Positions 12,235 to 23,197 of a stretch of 64,000 nt of DNA are shown piece by piece. Position 1 is the first letter of the stretch. Each line of letters opens with the position of its first letter. The DNA is from Bryoerythrophyllum caledonicum (taxonomy: Eukaryota; Streptophyta; Bryopsida; Pottiales; Pottiaceae): contig OZ020523.1 of NCBI GenBank assembly GCA_963971425.1, positions 25,091,105 to 25,155,104 of the forward strand. Direction: 5' to 3'. The position numbers and the translations under genes were made by a program. The notes under the pieces were generated by a model. It was not told the origin of the DNA and made no database searches. It was given only the letters and a program-made list of their open reading frames with translations.

Positions 12235-13130
12235 TGTAAATCAAGTATTAGTAATGCAATTGATGTTGTGGATGTATCATATGATTGTTATGGTTCAAGT
12301 TGTGTGAGTGTATGAGCTATCATGTGAATTGTGTGAATTGAGGTGTTTGGAAGTCGTTTTGTGTCTCATGCATGACTTTTATTGATTGATTCAAGTTAGC
12401 ATTAAGATTCTAGTCAAGATAGGCGAAAAAATTAACCAATTCGGAGCTAAATTGCAAAAGTTATAAGCCTCAGAAGTTTTGCCTAGAACCTTATGCGGAT
12501 TTGGTTTGATGAAAATTCGTAATTAAAAGAAAAGAACTTTTGAAAAGTCAAAGAAAAGAAAAGTCGGTCAAGGGGAAAAGGTCAGCTGACCCAGGAGGGC
12601 GTCATTTTGGGTGATTAAGTGAAGTCCAACTCCTTTGATTATGGTTTCATAACAAAAATTCAGGGAAGAAGGCGAAATTTTAATAATAAGACAATTAAAC
12701 CAAAAATGAAAAGAAGTTGAAAAGAAAAAGAAAAAGAAAAAGAAATTAAAAAGGAAAAAGAAAAGAAAAGAGAAGGAAGAAAAGAAAAGAAAATTAATAA
12801 ATGAAAAGATAACAATTAACGAATTAATAGAAATTAATATAAAATATAATTAAATAATATCTTAATTACGGATTTTCTTAAGGGGCTGATTTTAAGTCCA
12901 CCACCTCAGTTAAAACTAACTAAGGCCTTTTGAGGCCGTTTAAGGAAGTTATGACCCTTTTAGTGCACCTAAACCACTTCAGCCAAGGTTTAGGGCACTA
13001 TTTGGTGTCTTTTAAGAGGAAACTCAACCCAATTCACCATTTTATTGCACAATACCATTGGAAAGCTTACAACAAGGGCTGAAATCCCCTAATTCAACCC
13101 TTGTGTCTAGAATGAACTCTTCCTTAGGGG
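12235..13130 (+). repeat. LTR-like arm, left copy (uninterrupted)
   Basis: About 0.9 kb that is the inverted counterpart of 13790-14089 plus 21640-22325. It includes a GA-rich stretch (about 12700-12800) and the uninterrupted equivalent of the Helitron insertion point at 12846|12847. Confidence 0.75.
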
Positions 13131-13780
13131 GGGTTAATTTTTGCTCACACGCGACAATGGACTTCATCACAAGCCTTCCAGAGTCGAAAGGGTATGATGC
13201 CATCTTGGTGATGGTGGATTGTTTTAGGAAGTTGGCGTATATGGTGTCAACTTGGGGAACTACAACTGCGCTTGAGACCGCCATAATCTTTCTCGATGCA
13301 TGGTGGAAGTATCATAGGTTGCCAAGAGTGATTATGTCAGATCGAGATCCAAAATTCACAAATGCATTTTGAAGATACTTCTTTAGGAAGGTGGGAACCA
13401 AGTTGACATTTAGCACTGCCTTTCATCCCCAAACAGATGGGCAAACTGAAAGGGTGAATGGAGTCTTGAGGAACTTTGTGAATGCACACCAACGACATTG
13501 GGTAGACTATATGGGGTTGGTGGAGTTCAGTTACAATGCGGTCACGCATTCGGCAACTAAGGAGTCACCTTTCAAAGTGGCCTATGGACTAGAACCACTC
13601 CATCCTGTTGACTTAGCTCTCAACACTAGAGTTCAACAAAGATGGTGAAGACTTGGCCAAGAAGCGGGAACACATGTTGGAAAAGACAAGGTTGTTGTTG
13701 GAGAAGGCACGAAGGCGCTATGAGAAGCAAGTCAATGCCGGAAGACGTGAAGTAGAGTTTGAGGTGGGACAAATGGTGTT
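13058..13780 (+). mobile_element. Ty3/gypsy integrase region, fossil
   Basis: Integrase-type motifs are visible: DFITSLPESKGYD, VMVDCFRKLAYM, a DRDPKFT segment, and HPQTDGQTERVN. These are typical of Ty3/gypsy pol. The fragment lies between two inverted LTR-like arms, so it is a rearranged, broken remnant and no complete gag-pol is present. The arms are clearly diverged, which points to considerable age. Confidence 0.8.
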
Positions 13781-13789
13781 GTTGAATTG

Positions 13790-14089
13790 TCAGCAATAAT
13801 TAACCCCCCCTAGAGAAGAGTTAATCCAAGCCACAAGGGTTTGATTAGAAGAGTTCAGCCCTTGTTGTGGGCTCCTCAATGGTATTGTGTAATAAAAAGG
13901 TGAATTGGGTTGAAATTTTCCTTAAAAGACCCCAATTAGTGCCCTAAACCTTGGTTGAAGTATTTAGGTGCACTAAAAGGGTTAAAAACTTACTAAAACA
14001 ATCTCAAGGGACCCTAATTAGTCTTAATTGAGGTGCTAGACCTTTAATCAGCCCCTTAAAAATCCATATTTAAAAATATTATTTAATCA
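13790..14089 (-). repeat. LTR-like arm, right copy, inner part
   Basis: Reverse complement of about 12850-13130 with moderate divergence. It stops exactly at the Helitron junction, and the match resumes at 21640. Confidence 0.8.
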
Positions 14090-14124
14090 CTAGTGGGATA
14101 CCCATGTCCTCCGGACACAACATT

Positions 14125-14220
14125 TTTTTGTGTTGAGTCCCCACCTCCCCGTCCCCTAGGCCTTTCCCTCCAATCCATCATCCCCCCGTCCCTGTCCCCG
14201 TCCCTATCCCCGCCCCGTAC
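14125..14220. repeat. GGGGAC-type short satellite next to Helitron 3' end
   Basis: On plus, repeats of CCCCGTCCCTGT type. Equivalent arrays lie just inside the 3' ends of Helitron B (16790-16885) and A (21300-21490), with different lengths in each. Confidence 0.7.
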
Positions 14221-14818
14221 TTTTTTGTGGTGGTTTTTCTTGTCATGCTAACATGGCAATATTTGTTTTTTCCAATCTGACGCAGGTTAGGAATTATTGA
14301 TCTCCAAGGTTTGAGATTAGGGTTTCAGGGGGTCGATGCTCTAGTTGGAGGTTTGGGGTTGAGTTTTTGGGGATTTCGGGTTACTATATTGTTGATGGGT
14401 GAGATGTGATTGCATTTACAAAGCACCAAAAGGTATTGAAGCTTACGCAACTCGCTGGCCTTGATATTAAAGAGGACACCTTTCTGATTGTGAGTTTGTA
14501 GTAGATCTGGAATTCTTTTGTTGTGTCCATTTCTTAGTTTATGTGGTTTAGGTTTCGACATTGTATGATGATTTTGTGCCCTTTGTCACCAAAGATGATG
14601 GATACGAAGGTTTCATTGTACGCTTGACACATATATGTTGTCTATTTAGCCGTCATGTCAGTGAGAATGCTTAGCTTACTTTCTTGCCTAGTAAAAACTT
14701 TAGGTTCAAAACACTTACAATTAATGTAAAAGTCTATCACGGCTTTTCCATGTCCAGTTTTGATTGAGTTTTGAGGTCAAGTACCGGCTTTCCAAATATC
14801 TTTGAGATTCGTCAATAT

Positions 14819-15130
14819 TTACCATGCATGTGCATGTCTCTTCCACTTCGGCATAAAACAATTCTTTTGTTTCCTGAAGGCTTCCCAGTACATGGTTGAA
14901 TCGTTGTACACAATTATCACCATTGGCCTCATCACAAAAGTTGACAAAAATACTTCAGCATTCAACACTTCATTGCCATTCCTCCACACCAAGAAAGCGT
15001 GTATACAACAGACCATGTTCAAGAAGCTTTTGCACAAATTCATGCCACCCTTCGGCCATCTTTTCATATGCTAGATGGCTTGGCAGTATAGGTGTCTTCT
15101 CTCGAGAGCATGGATGTAATAACCCTACAG
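14819..15130 (-). pseudogene. B3-domain-like gene fragment captured in Helitron C
   Basis: Minus-strand reading gives ILPSHLAYEKMAEGWHEFVQ followed, in a neighbouring frame, by HAFLVWRNGNEVLNAEVF. This follows the second half of a plant B3 DNA-binding domain (GW..F, hydrophobic GD-like turn, F/V strand). The frame change near 15010 and the missing N-terminal half show it is a broken fragment. REM-type B3 is the closest class by eye. The resemblance is modest. Confidence 0.4.
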
Positions 15131-15372
15131 TCAGGCAGCTGAAAAAACACACACATCCATCAGACTGATTCTCTCATCCTCTTCCATGATCCAACAAAAA
15201 GCATGTATCCAAAATCCTAAAAGCAGGTATTAACACTTTCCCAAGCACCTGGAAAAAAATCCATCCGACTAATCTCCTCTCCCTCTTCCAATAAAAAGCA
15301 TGGATGTAACAACTCGATTCAGACACCTAAAAAAATACTCATTCATGAGACTATTTTCCTCTTCTTCTTTCA

Positions 15373-16040
15373 TTTTTATTTTTTTTTGACACAAGTAAAG
15401 AGTACTTTACTGCTAGGAGATACAAGAACAAGGCAGGCCCCCGCTAGGGCCGGCGAGGCCGGGACATGTCCCGGGCTAGGTTAGTGGTTAGCAGAACAAG
15501 GGTTAGAGCGAGACCTAATTACTATCCCTACATCTAGCGCAGTGACTGGAGAAGGGCTTCCAATTAGGTCTCTTATCGGCCCAGGAGGCGAGAATCTCGT
15601 TGCAACACCACTGGTTCTTGAAGCGGTTAGCATAGAGATCGCTCTTCTTAGGAGCTTGCTTGCAGAGGTTGAGGGTATTAACCCATGCACTCCTTCCGTA
15701 ATCCACGAGCCCCAATCAAATCTTGGCTTGGACCTTTTGCCTCTGCCAGCGAGTATTGTTGTAAACCACGTCGTTTCTCTCGATCCACAAGGTCCAGATG
15801 ATAAGGCCCCTGAGCAGGATCCAGATTTTGTTGAGAGGCTTAAACCTGTTTTGGACGCGGTGTGCAAAGATGCCGCGCTTCCACGGCAAGGAAGGGTCAC
15901 CCTCACTGTCCGCGGTACCAGCCTCATTCCCGCCTGACGTGGAAGAGGGCGGCGTATGCTCCTCCTCTCCCAGGCCGGGCCTTCCACAGACCAACCTACC
16001 GCATCTCTTCTTCTTATATTCAATCAAGAGCGTGGAAATT
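15373..16040 (-). mobile_element. 5'-truncated LINE, C-terminal tail of ORF2
   Basis: The minus frame from about 16027 to TAG 15515-15517 carries the WTLWIERNDVVYNN type motif found at the C-terminus of plant non-LTR reverse transcriptase proteins. An in-frame TGA at 15716-15718 sits where Trp fits (AKI-W-LGLVDYG). The poly(A) tail appears as a T-run at about 15373-15388. The rest of ORF2 and all of ORF1 are missing, as in normal 5' truncation. Confidence 0.65.
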
Positions 16041-16119
16041 ACGGCCAGAATACTTTACCAGGCACCTGAAAGAGTACGATCATCGCACCAATTCTCTCGT
16101 TCATGATGCTCTATGGCAC

Positions 16120-16600
16120 CGTGCAGGAGGCCAGCTTCTTCGCCACCTCCCTCTCGGTTGCATCATGCGTCTCCTCATCGTCACCATTCAGCGCAACAGA
16201 GCGCTCGTAACCCTCAAACCTCTGTGAAGCTCAAGGATGTTTTCCATAATCAAGGGGCTACTCAGCTTTAACGTCAGAGTGCAGACACCATTTACGTCTG
16301 GTAATCTGCAAGCAGGCCTCGTGATAAAAAAAAACCAGCGAGATGTTCACCTGTGCCATTGCCGTAAGGCCAGTCGTCGCCGACAATGGCCCACGGGCCG
16401 CAGTCCAACGCATCGTCGGGCTTGCCGCCCTCGAAGATGACCCACTCGCCGCGCTCGTCCTGCTCCTCCCCGCAGCGATGGTTCACCACGATGCAGCGCA
16501 CGTCGACGCGGTGGTATGTGTCAACGGTCTCGCGCAGCTTCTCTTCGCCGTCGGCTATTGGCCCTCCTCGCACTCCCGCTCGTGCTCGTGCTCGTGCTCG
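16120..16600 (-). pseudogene. Two-exon fragment of an unknown gene captured in Helitron C
   Basis: GC-rich coding-like DNA in AT-richer surroundings. Exon 1 (about 16600-16346) contains CIVVNHRCGEEQ and GEWVIFEGGKPDDALDCGPW and ends at a GTGAAC donor. Exon 2 (about 16236-16130) contains QRFEGYERSVALNGDDEE and ends near a TAG at about 16133. A phase-compatible acceptor (CTTGAG|CT) joins them. The His/Glu-rich start near 16600 is low complexity. No family was recognised. Retained intron signals mean it was captured from genomic DNA, not cDNA. Confidence 0.5.
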
Positions 16601-17264
16601 AGGAGAAAACCCTAACTGCGACCAAAAGCTTGTTTATCATCCAAAAGTTTTGTTTTCATCCACGGAGCTCAATTTTCATCTATGCGTTCATCCATCGGCG
16701 CGCTCATTTCTCATCCTATATTCTTTTATAGATATAGACTAGTGGGGTACCCATGTCCTGCGGACACAATATTTTTTTCCCCACCTCCCCGTCCCCTAGC
16801 CGTCTCCCTCCAATCCATCATCCCCCCATCCTTGTCCCCTTGTCCCCCGTCCCTGTCCCCGTTCCCATCCCCGCCCCATCCTTTTTGAAAATGTAATTGT
16901 AGAATCTTCTAATTCTTTATTATAATTGTGCAAATATCGGTATATATTTGGATAATGACCTAATTCCATTAAGATTATGTATGAAGAAAAATCATACATA
17001 AAAACCAATGTACCTCATGTAATTCACAGATCACAGCACCTTCCACTCGCACACATGGACAATCAGAGGCTCATTCTCATCCATGAAAACATCTTCAAGT
17101 CCAAAGTATTCTTATGCGAGGCAGCCAAGCACCTCAAAAACCAAACCCTAGCTTCCTCTTGCTGCTACTTTCAATATAGGGACGTACGGAAAGAGTGTTG
17201 ATAGGCTTCTTCTTGACGCTCTCTTTCCCCCCCTTTCACACACTCTCTCACTATATACATGCCC

Positions 17265-17507
17265 CTACTTCTTCAAGCTCCCGTGGACGCCGGGCTTCGG
17301 CTTCTCTTCGGACGTCGTAGACTCATGCAGCTTGATGAACTTATCCTCCTCCCACGGCAGCTTTGGGTGTTGGGCCTCGTGGTGGATCTGCATGCTCTTA
17401 AGGTCAGGCGCCATTGCCTTGCACACGGTACACGCCAGCTTCGCGTGGCCGCCCTTGTCCAGGCCCTTGCGGTCCACCACGCCCGCCTTCCCACCGCCGT
17501 TGTTCAT
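17265..17507 (-). CDS. Small C2H2 zinc-finger protein (ZNF706/zf-met2-like), main exon
   Basis: 80 codons from ATG 17505-17507 to TAG 17265-17267. Features: Gly-rich start (GGGKAGVVDRKG), one zinc finger (CTVCKAMAPDLK, then HHEAQH), and the C-terminus KPGVHGSLKK. From memory, plant homologues have the same order and a PGVRGSLKK ending, so the finger, the tail and the TAG stop all look genuine. Homologues have about 20 more basic residues at the N-terminus from an upstream exon. The reading NEAATM just before this ATG fits part of that, but no convincing first exon was found. It lies inside Helitron B on the same strand as the element, so it is probably a captured gene or gene fragment. Note that UAG is a normal stop here. 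Confidence 0.65.
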   Translation of the reverse strand: MNNGGGKAGVVDRKGLDKGGHAKLACTVCKAMAPDLKSMQIHHEAQHPKLPWEEDKFIKLHESTTSEEKPKPGVHGSLKK

Positions 17508-18184
17508 GGTGGCGGCCTCATTGGCATGGCGTCCACCAAGCAGCTGGGAGACGACACCGCCACGGCGAAGCTACGGGGCAACTTGGGCACCGCATTAGCG
17601 AGGAGAAAAATTGTTGCTTTCACTATGTGCGCTGCCAATGATTTAAGATGTGAGAAGCATTCCTACATAGAAATTCACAACATTGTTTTCTTTCTCCCTA
17701 AAGAATTGGTATCAGTAAACTAAAAAATCACATTTACTGTATCCACACTACATGAGATCATTATAGACATAGATCAAATAGGGAGATCATTATAGATGTA
17801 ACTGGTAAAGATATTCATCATGAATTAAAACTTATAGCATTTATGAATCAATAAACTAAATGAGATTTTTAATGTAGCATAGTTGACTACCACTTGTGTA
17901 TCACCTAGATATTACCGGAGAATCTCACATCGTTCAACTGCCATGAACTCATTGAAAATAGCTAGCATTCTAAGCAAACAATCTAAGCATTCTATGCAAG
18001 TGTTTTTAGCAAGCTCCATATGCAATGATCTTGCCTATGTGTCGGACGCAACAGAAGTTAAACTTAACTTATATAGATACGTGCATTACAGATATTTCTC
18101 AGCGAGTCGGAGGACTTGATCAAAGCAAACCGAGCGGACTATACTGCTCAGGGGCAAGAGAAGACAAACCGAAGAGATGACGAT

Positions 18185-18495
18185 CTACTCGAACTCGGTG
18201 GAGTGCTCCTTGGCGTACGCGACCATAGCGTGGTTGGAGGCCTCCGCCATGCCCTTGAACTGCTCGGGCGGCGGCAAGGCGGGGTCGACCGGCATGTACT
18301 TCACAGTTCAGCCAATCGAGGTCGAGTCCCCCGCTGCGGCGAATATGGTAGTGAACTTCATGTCAGTGTAGCGCAGGTCGCCGCCCTCGACGATGGAGGA
18401 GCTAATTGTGTGCGTCGCGTCGTCCACCGCGTCCACGCGCTCCTTCACCTGCTGCCCTACGCTCGGACCGGCTCCTACGTGTTCAAGACATCCTC
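18185..18495 (-). pseudogene. Bet v 1 / PR-10-like protein exon captured in Helitron B
   Basis: The minus frame gives VKERVDAVDDATHTISSS, EGGDLRYTDMKF and EQFKGMAEASNHAMVAYAK, then TAG at 18185-18187. This matches the second half of Bet v 1-fold proteins (VKERVDxxD, long C-terminal helix). An in-frame TGA at 18308-18310 stands where Trp is expected (SIG-W-TVKY), so this copy is broken. The first exon was not found. These proteins bind hydrophobic ligands in the cytosol. Here it is a transposon passenger. Confidence 0.6.
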
Positions 18496-19370
18496 TCTCT
18501 CATCAGTGATCACCAAAGATGATAGTCCCAGATACAGAAGCAAGAAACTGACATTACATCATGGAGGAAATCGTGATGAGCAAAGATCAATTTCACATAC
18601 AAATGTTCACAAAGCAAGCGGATCATTCGACTCTCTACCAGATCGTGACCACGGACTCAATTTCAGAAACCACCAATTTCAGATACAATTCAAGTATCAA
18701 GACACTCCATCAAGATCATGGCCATGGACATGATTGTGATAAAGAAAGATAAGTTTCAGATACAATCCACAAAGCAAAGCAAGGAGATAATCAGAAACTC
18801 CATCAGACCATAGACACATGCAATTCTAAAAGCAAGAAACTCCATCCAGATCATGTCTGTTGACAAAGCCGTGATGAAGAACCAACACTTTCAGACAGGA
18901 AAATTAGAGCCTCTATCAAGACCGTGTCCCTAGCCTGCTCCGTCCATGGCTGCTGCGTCGCGGCTTTCCTTCCTCCACAGCCCAGGGTTGTCTACATAGA
19001 CGGACAGGGGCCCAAAGACAACGGACGGACGGACAGTCGGACAGATGGACAGGACAGACAACACCCTTACCGGACATATGCTTAGAATATTCCAAAGAAT
19101 ATGCTCCAAATCTATAGGAATATACCCAAATATATCTGTAAAGTAGTATTTTTGACCAATTGAAAATTAATCCAATGTGGCCTGATTCGTTCGCTAGGGA
19201 GGTATGTAATTAAAGAGTTGGGATTATGACTTCAACACCCATGGGATGGTTCAATTCAGACTTAACTCAAGTACCCATGCTTCCATAACACCTCATTGGT
19301 AACAATACCAATCTCTCAATTTTCATATGTAAAACCAAAAGCTAACCTCTTATTGGTGCAAGATGTATCT

Positions 19371-19727
19371 TCAATAATCTTCTACTCCATCGTCCTCATA
19401 ATATTCTCCAAGTTGCCAGAACATCACCGCTTTGATGCTGCAAGGCTCTCGTATGACTCCCGTCCACTTGTGCTCAGGTTCAAATTTGATCAACCATTGG
19501 TAATCTTCTTCTCTCAACACCGCTCCAATCGGTGTGTCTTTGTTGGTCTTCAACAATATGTGAATCTCTTCACAGATCTTCTTCTTTGTCTCCAAACTTA
19601 CTGATTTCACTATTCCTCCCAAATAATGCGCTCTTCCATATTTTTGTTTTAACAATTCTCTCAACTTGTCTATTAATTCTCTATTGGTTAATTTCACACC
19701 CGGCATAGGTGTTAATAACCACCTCAC
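19371..19727 (-). CDS. Conserved unknown protein, copy 1
   Basis: 118 codons ending at TGA 19371-19373. About 85 residues (KYGRAHYLGGIVK through EPCSIKAVMFWQLGEYYED) match the open frame at 23198-23626 at roughly 75% identity by eye. The many conservative replacements suggest past protein-level constraint. It is Lys/Glu-rich and probably soluble, with no motif I can name. It may be a structural protein or domain of the element it sits in. The start is uncertain and may lie on another exon. Confidence 0.5.
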   Translation of the reverse strand: MRWLLTPMPGVKLTNRELIDKLRELLKQKYGRAHYLGGIVKSVSLETKKKICEEIHILLKTNKDTPIGAVLREEDYQWLIKFEPEHKWTGVIREPCSIKAVMFWQLGEYYEDDGVEDY

Positions 19728-19924
19728 GACATTGCTCCCATCTCGGCAATCAATGCTTCATTATTTTCATGACATCTTTTTCTCCATTTTCCAATTATTC
19801 TTCTTCTTTAATTTTCTTCATTTCATTTTCCACTTCTTCTTATTTTTTTTAATCCACACTTCTCTTTTTATTTATTTTTCTATTTATTATTTTTATTATT
19901 TTATTTATTTTATTTTTCTCTTAT

Positions 19925-20525
19925 CAGACGCAGGTCTAATTACTCTCCAATTATTAATTTCTCTCCACTGGTCTCCAGAGCCAATGGGGTAACACTTCCC
20001 AATCTGGCCTCAATCAACTCCAGCACACAAAGTACCAATTGGTAACATGGCCATGGCATGCACCCATGCCTGTTCAACTTCTCCAATTAGTTTCAGTCTA
20101 CTCCTCCTCTAACACAGTCAACTCCAATCAGTTTAATTACCAATAGGGAACACAACTTCCCATTGATAATAAATCACTCACACATCCACATTCACTCAAC
20201 AAGGCTTCCTCATTGGTTTCTCCAATTTGTCTACAATGACACTCCCTCAACAGTCCTCCAATCACTATTCTCCAGACTCCAATAGTCTCAATCACATTCT
20301 CTTCACTCACCCTTTTTATTGATTTTCATAATTTTATAAATCAGACACAAGTCTGATAATGCTCCATTCAGCTTATCCCTCAATCAGCTCTTCTCCCAAT
20401 GGGTAATTCAGATCCCCAGGGGTATTACTCACATCCAGCATACTTTACCAATTGGAAACCAGCCCATGGCATGCACCCATGCTGGTTCGTGAATTCCAAT
20501 CAGTTTCAAATCTTCTCCATTCACC
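19925..20525. repeat. Tandem duplication of about 415 bp unit, partial
   Basis: Segments near 19925-20110 and 20340-20525 share phrases in the same order (tcagacgcaggtct / tcagacacaagtct, then CCATGGCATGCACCCATGC), so the stretch is an old tandem duplication inside the inserted element. Confidence 0.5.
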
Positions 20526-21255
20526 ACTTAACTCCACATCGACATCACACTCCAATCACACAGATTTCCAAAATCATATTTCCATTCCTCCAATAGTTCC
20601 ACACATCATAGTCACAGTCACCAAAGAAAGCTAAAAACTCAACTAATACTTCCCTATCTCCAGGAAGGAGTTCCTGCACTGCACACAAAGAGACTGTCTT
20701 TCCAATCGGGTTTGTCCTGACTTATACTACCCGATTGGTTTGGTTGGTTACCACCAACCACCTAACTGCATTGTTTCCAACCTATTGGGAAACTAACTGC
20801 TACTAGCCGCCAGTTACACTACCAGAATCCTACCTATTGGTAACACCACCACTATAACCACAAAAAGTCACCAATAGAGAAAAAAGAAATAAATCTAACT
20901 ACCACAATATCCGAATATTCTAGAATATTCTCTATTGGACGGACAACGGCCTCTATCGGACAGACAGCCGGATGGACGGACACTACTGGACGGACGGACA
21001 CCGGAACAACCCTGCCAGCGCCTCTGATGCGAATCATTGAAAAACAAGAAAACAAAAACCAACACTAAACCCAACTCTGCCTGTCTCTCACCTCCTCCTA
21101 CTCCTTAGCTTTTACAAAAGACTATCAACGAACCCTATCAAAGACATCGTTTATCATCCAAAAGTTTTGTTTTCATCCATGGAGCTCGATTTTCATCTAC
21201 GCGTTCATCCATCGGCGCGCTCATTTCTCATCCTGTATTCTTTTATAGATATAGA

Positions 21256-21639
21256 CTAGAGTGTTACCCGTGTCCTCCGGACACAACATTTTTTGTGTTG
21301 AGTCCCCACCTCTCCGTCCCCTAGCTCTTTCCCTCCAATCCATCGTCCTCCCGTCCCCCATCCTTTGTCCCCCGTCCTTTGTCCCCCATCCCCCGTCCAC
21401 CGTCCCCCGTCCCCCGTCCCCGTCCACGTCCCCATCCCCGCCCCCGCCCCTGTCCCCGTCCTCGTTCCCGTCCCCGTCCCTGTCCCCACTCCGTCCATTT
21501 ATCCAAAACCCTAACTTTTAGCTTTTCATTTTATCCAAAACCCTAACTTTTATCTTTTCATCCAAAAGGATCATTCATCCAAAAGGATCGTTCATCCATT
21601 CGACGTGTTAGTCATCCTGAATTCTTTTATAATAAGAGA
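21256..21639 (-). mobile_element. Helitron A (384 bp)
   Basis: On minus it starts A|TCTCTTATTATAAAAG at 21639 (host A at 21640) and ends with the TGTCC-GGA-GGACA hairpin and CTAG at 21256, abutting the TC of Helitron B. Most of the inside is a GGGGAC-type satellite (21300-21490). It is non-coding and non-autonomous. Confidence 0.75.
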
Positions 21640-22325
21640 TATTTTATCTTAATTTTTGTTAATTTGTTAATTGTTTTCTTTTTATTTATTAATTTTCTTT
21701 TCTTTTCTTTCTTTTCTTTTCTTTTTATCTTTCTTTTATTATATATTTTTTTCTTCTTTTATTTTAGTTTTATTTTATTTTTATTTTATTTTCTTTCGTT
21801 TTTATTTTATTTTTATTTTTGGTTTAATTTCCTTTTTGTTAAAATTTCGCCCTCCTTTCCAGAATTCCTTGGAGCCTTGATCAAAAGAATTCAAACCACA
21901 ACCAATCATCGAAATTGACGTCCCTTGGGTCAACCCAAGGTTGACCAGATGAATTCCCTTCTTTTGACCGACCTCGTCCTGTCTTTATCTTTTTTTAAAT
22001 TCCTTTCTGTTACTTACGAACTTTCATTAACCCAAAACCGCATGGAACTTTTTAGACAAACTTCAGAGGCTTATATCTTTTCCAATTCCACTCCGAATTG
22101 GTTAATTTTTTCGCCTATCTTGACTAAATTTTAATGCCAACTTGAATCAATCATAAAATTCCATGCATCAGACACCAAACGACCCTGACTCACTGCTGAT
22201 CAGCAGCTCCAGCACTTCACCTCACTTCACAACATGCACATAATGATTCATGCACTCACCCAAATTGAACCACAATAAATGTATGGTAACTTCACATCAT
22301 AACTTGCATTACTGTAGTCAGATAA
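21640..22325 (-). repeat. LTR-like arm, right copy, outer part
   Basis: Reverse complement of about 12235-12846, including the GA-rich tract (here CT-rich, 21690-21840) and the phrase around AACCAATTCGGAG. It continues the arm interrupted at 14089. Confidence 0.8.
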
Positions 22326-23197
22326 ATAGTTAGTTTTGAACCAATTGGTGTTTTTTTTGGTTAAGTCATGAATAGTTGCCAATAGGTTCTGAACTTGACT
22401 TGTAATTAGCCATGTTTAGTTAGTAGAAGTCGAATCGGTTAATTAGTAGTAGTTTATCCTGATAGGTAGATGAAAGGGCAGATCATCGAAAGGTCAATTA
22501 CTGATAGGGAAAGGTATGTGGTGGTTTGTGACCGATGGGAAGTTTAGTCTTCATGCTAGGGATGCAGGAGCTCCTTCCCGTGTGTGGAAGTTTTGACGCA
22601 TTGTAGTGCTATGTGATAAATTGGAGACTTTGATTACTTTGTGGAGAACTTTTGGAAAATTATAAAAACTTATAAATATTAATAAAAGTAGTATATTGTG
22701 AAAGTCGTGAAATTTGAGTAAATGTGTGGATTGAAATAAATTGAATTGTGTGTATCTGTTGGAGAAATTCGAGACTGTGAGTTTATGTGTGGTGAAAACT
22801 AAGAACCAAATTGGAAGAGTCACTTATGTGGATGGCATGGCGGACATGTGATGAAATAACCAATGGTGAAAACTGAATATGATGAGAAGAAAGACCGATT
22901 AGTGATATTGAGAGTTGGAGAAAGAACCGATCAGAGAAAGTTGCAAATAGGTGGAGAATCTAACGCGAGATTGAGAACTGTTGAATCAATGTGATGGGCA
23001 TTAATGGTACCAATGGGATGATATTTCAATTGTGAACTTTATTGGTGTGTGAGAATTGAAGTATTGTTGGATAATTTACCGAATGGTGTGGCTGAACTGA
23101 AAACCAAAAAGAGAGACTCCAATCAGATAGACATATGGCGTTGGCCACTGTGCCTTGCATGATACATGACCGTGATTGAATTAGTGGAATCACTCCA

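Larger units (their letters stand above)
14090..16738 (-). mobile_element. Helitron C (about 2.65 kb) carrying gene fragments
   Basis: Read on minus, the 5' end starts TCTATATCTATAAAAG at 16738. The 3' end has a hairpin (TGTCC-GGA-GGACA), then 11 nt, then CTAG at 14090, followed by host T at 14089. It has no terminal inverted repeats and no target duplication, as expected for Helitrons. No Rep/helicase is seen, so it is non-autonomous. Inside are a GGGGAC-type satellite, a B3-like fragment, a LINE tail and two exons of an unknown gene, all on the minus strand like the element itself. Confidence 0.75.
18983..21014. mobile_element. hAT-like short-TIR element inserted in Helitron B
   Basis: The ends read CAGGGTTGT and ACAACCCTG (9-bp TIR). 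The flanking octamers CCACAGCC and CCAGCGCC match at 6 of 8, suggesting an aged 8-bp target duplication. GGACGGAC-type repeats lie just inside both ends on the same strand. The body is CCAAT/ATTGG-rich and holds the conserved open frame at 19371-19727. No transposase is seen. Confidence 0.4.
16739..21255 (-). mobile_element. Helitron B (about 4.5 kb) carrying gene fragments
   Basis: On minus, the 5' TC is at 21255 (TCTATATCTATAAAAG, about 110 bp nearly identical to the Helitron C 5' end). The 3' end has a TGTCC-GCA-GGACA hairpin and then CTAG at 16739, directly abutting the TC of Helitron C. It contains a C2H2 zinc-finger gene and a Bet v 1-like fragment, plus a later insertion (18983-21014). 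No helicase is seen. Confidence 0.75.

Noticed and set aside
17259-17723. 154-codon plus frame rich in Leu/Val/Arg
   Set aside because: Antisense to the C2H2 zinc-finger exon.
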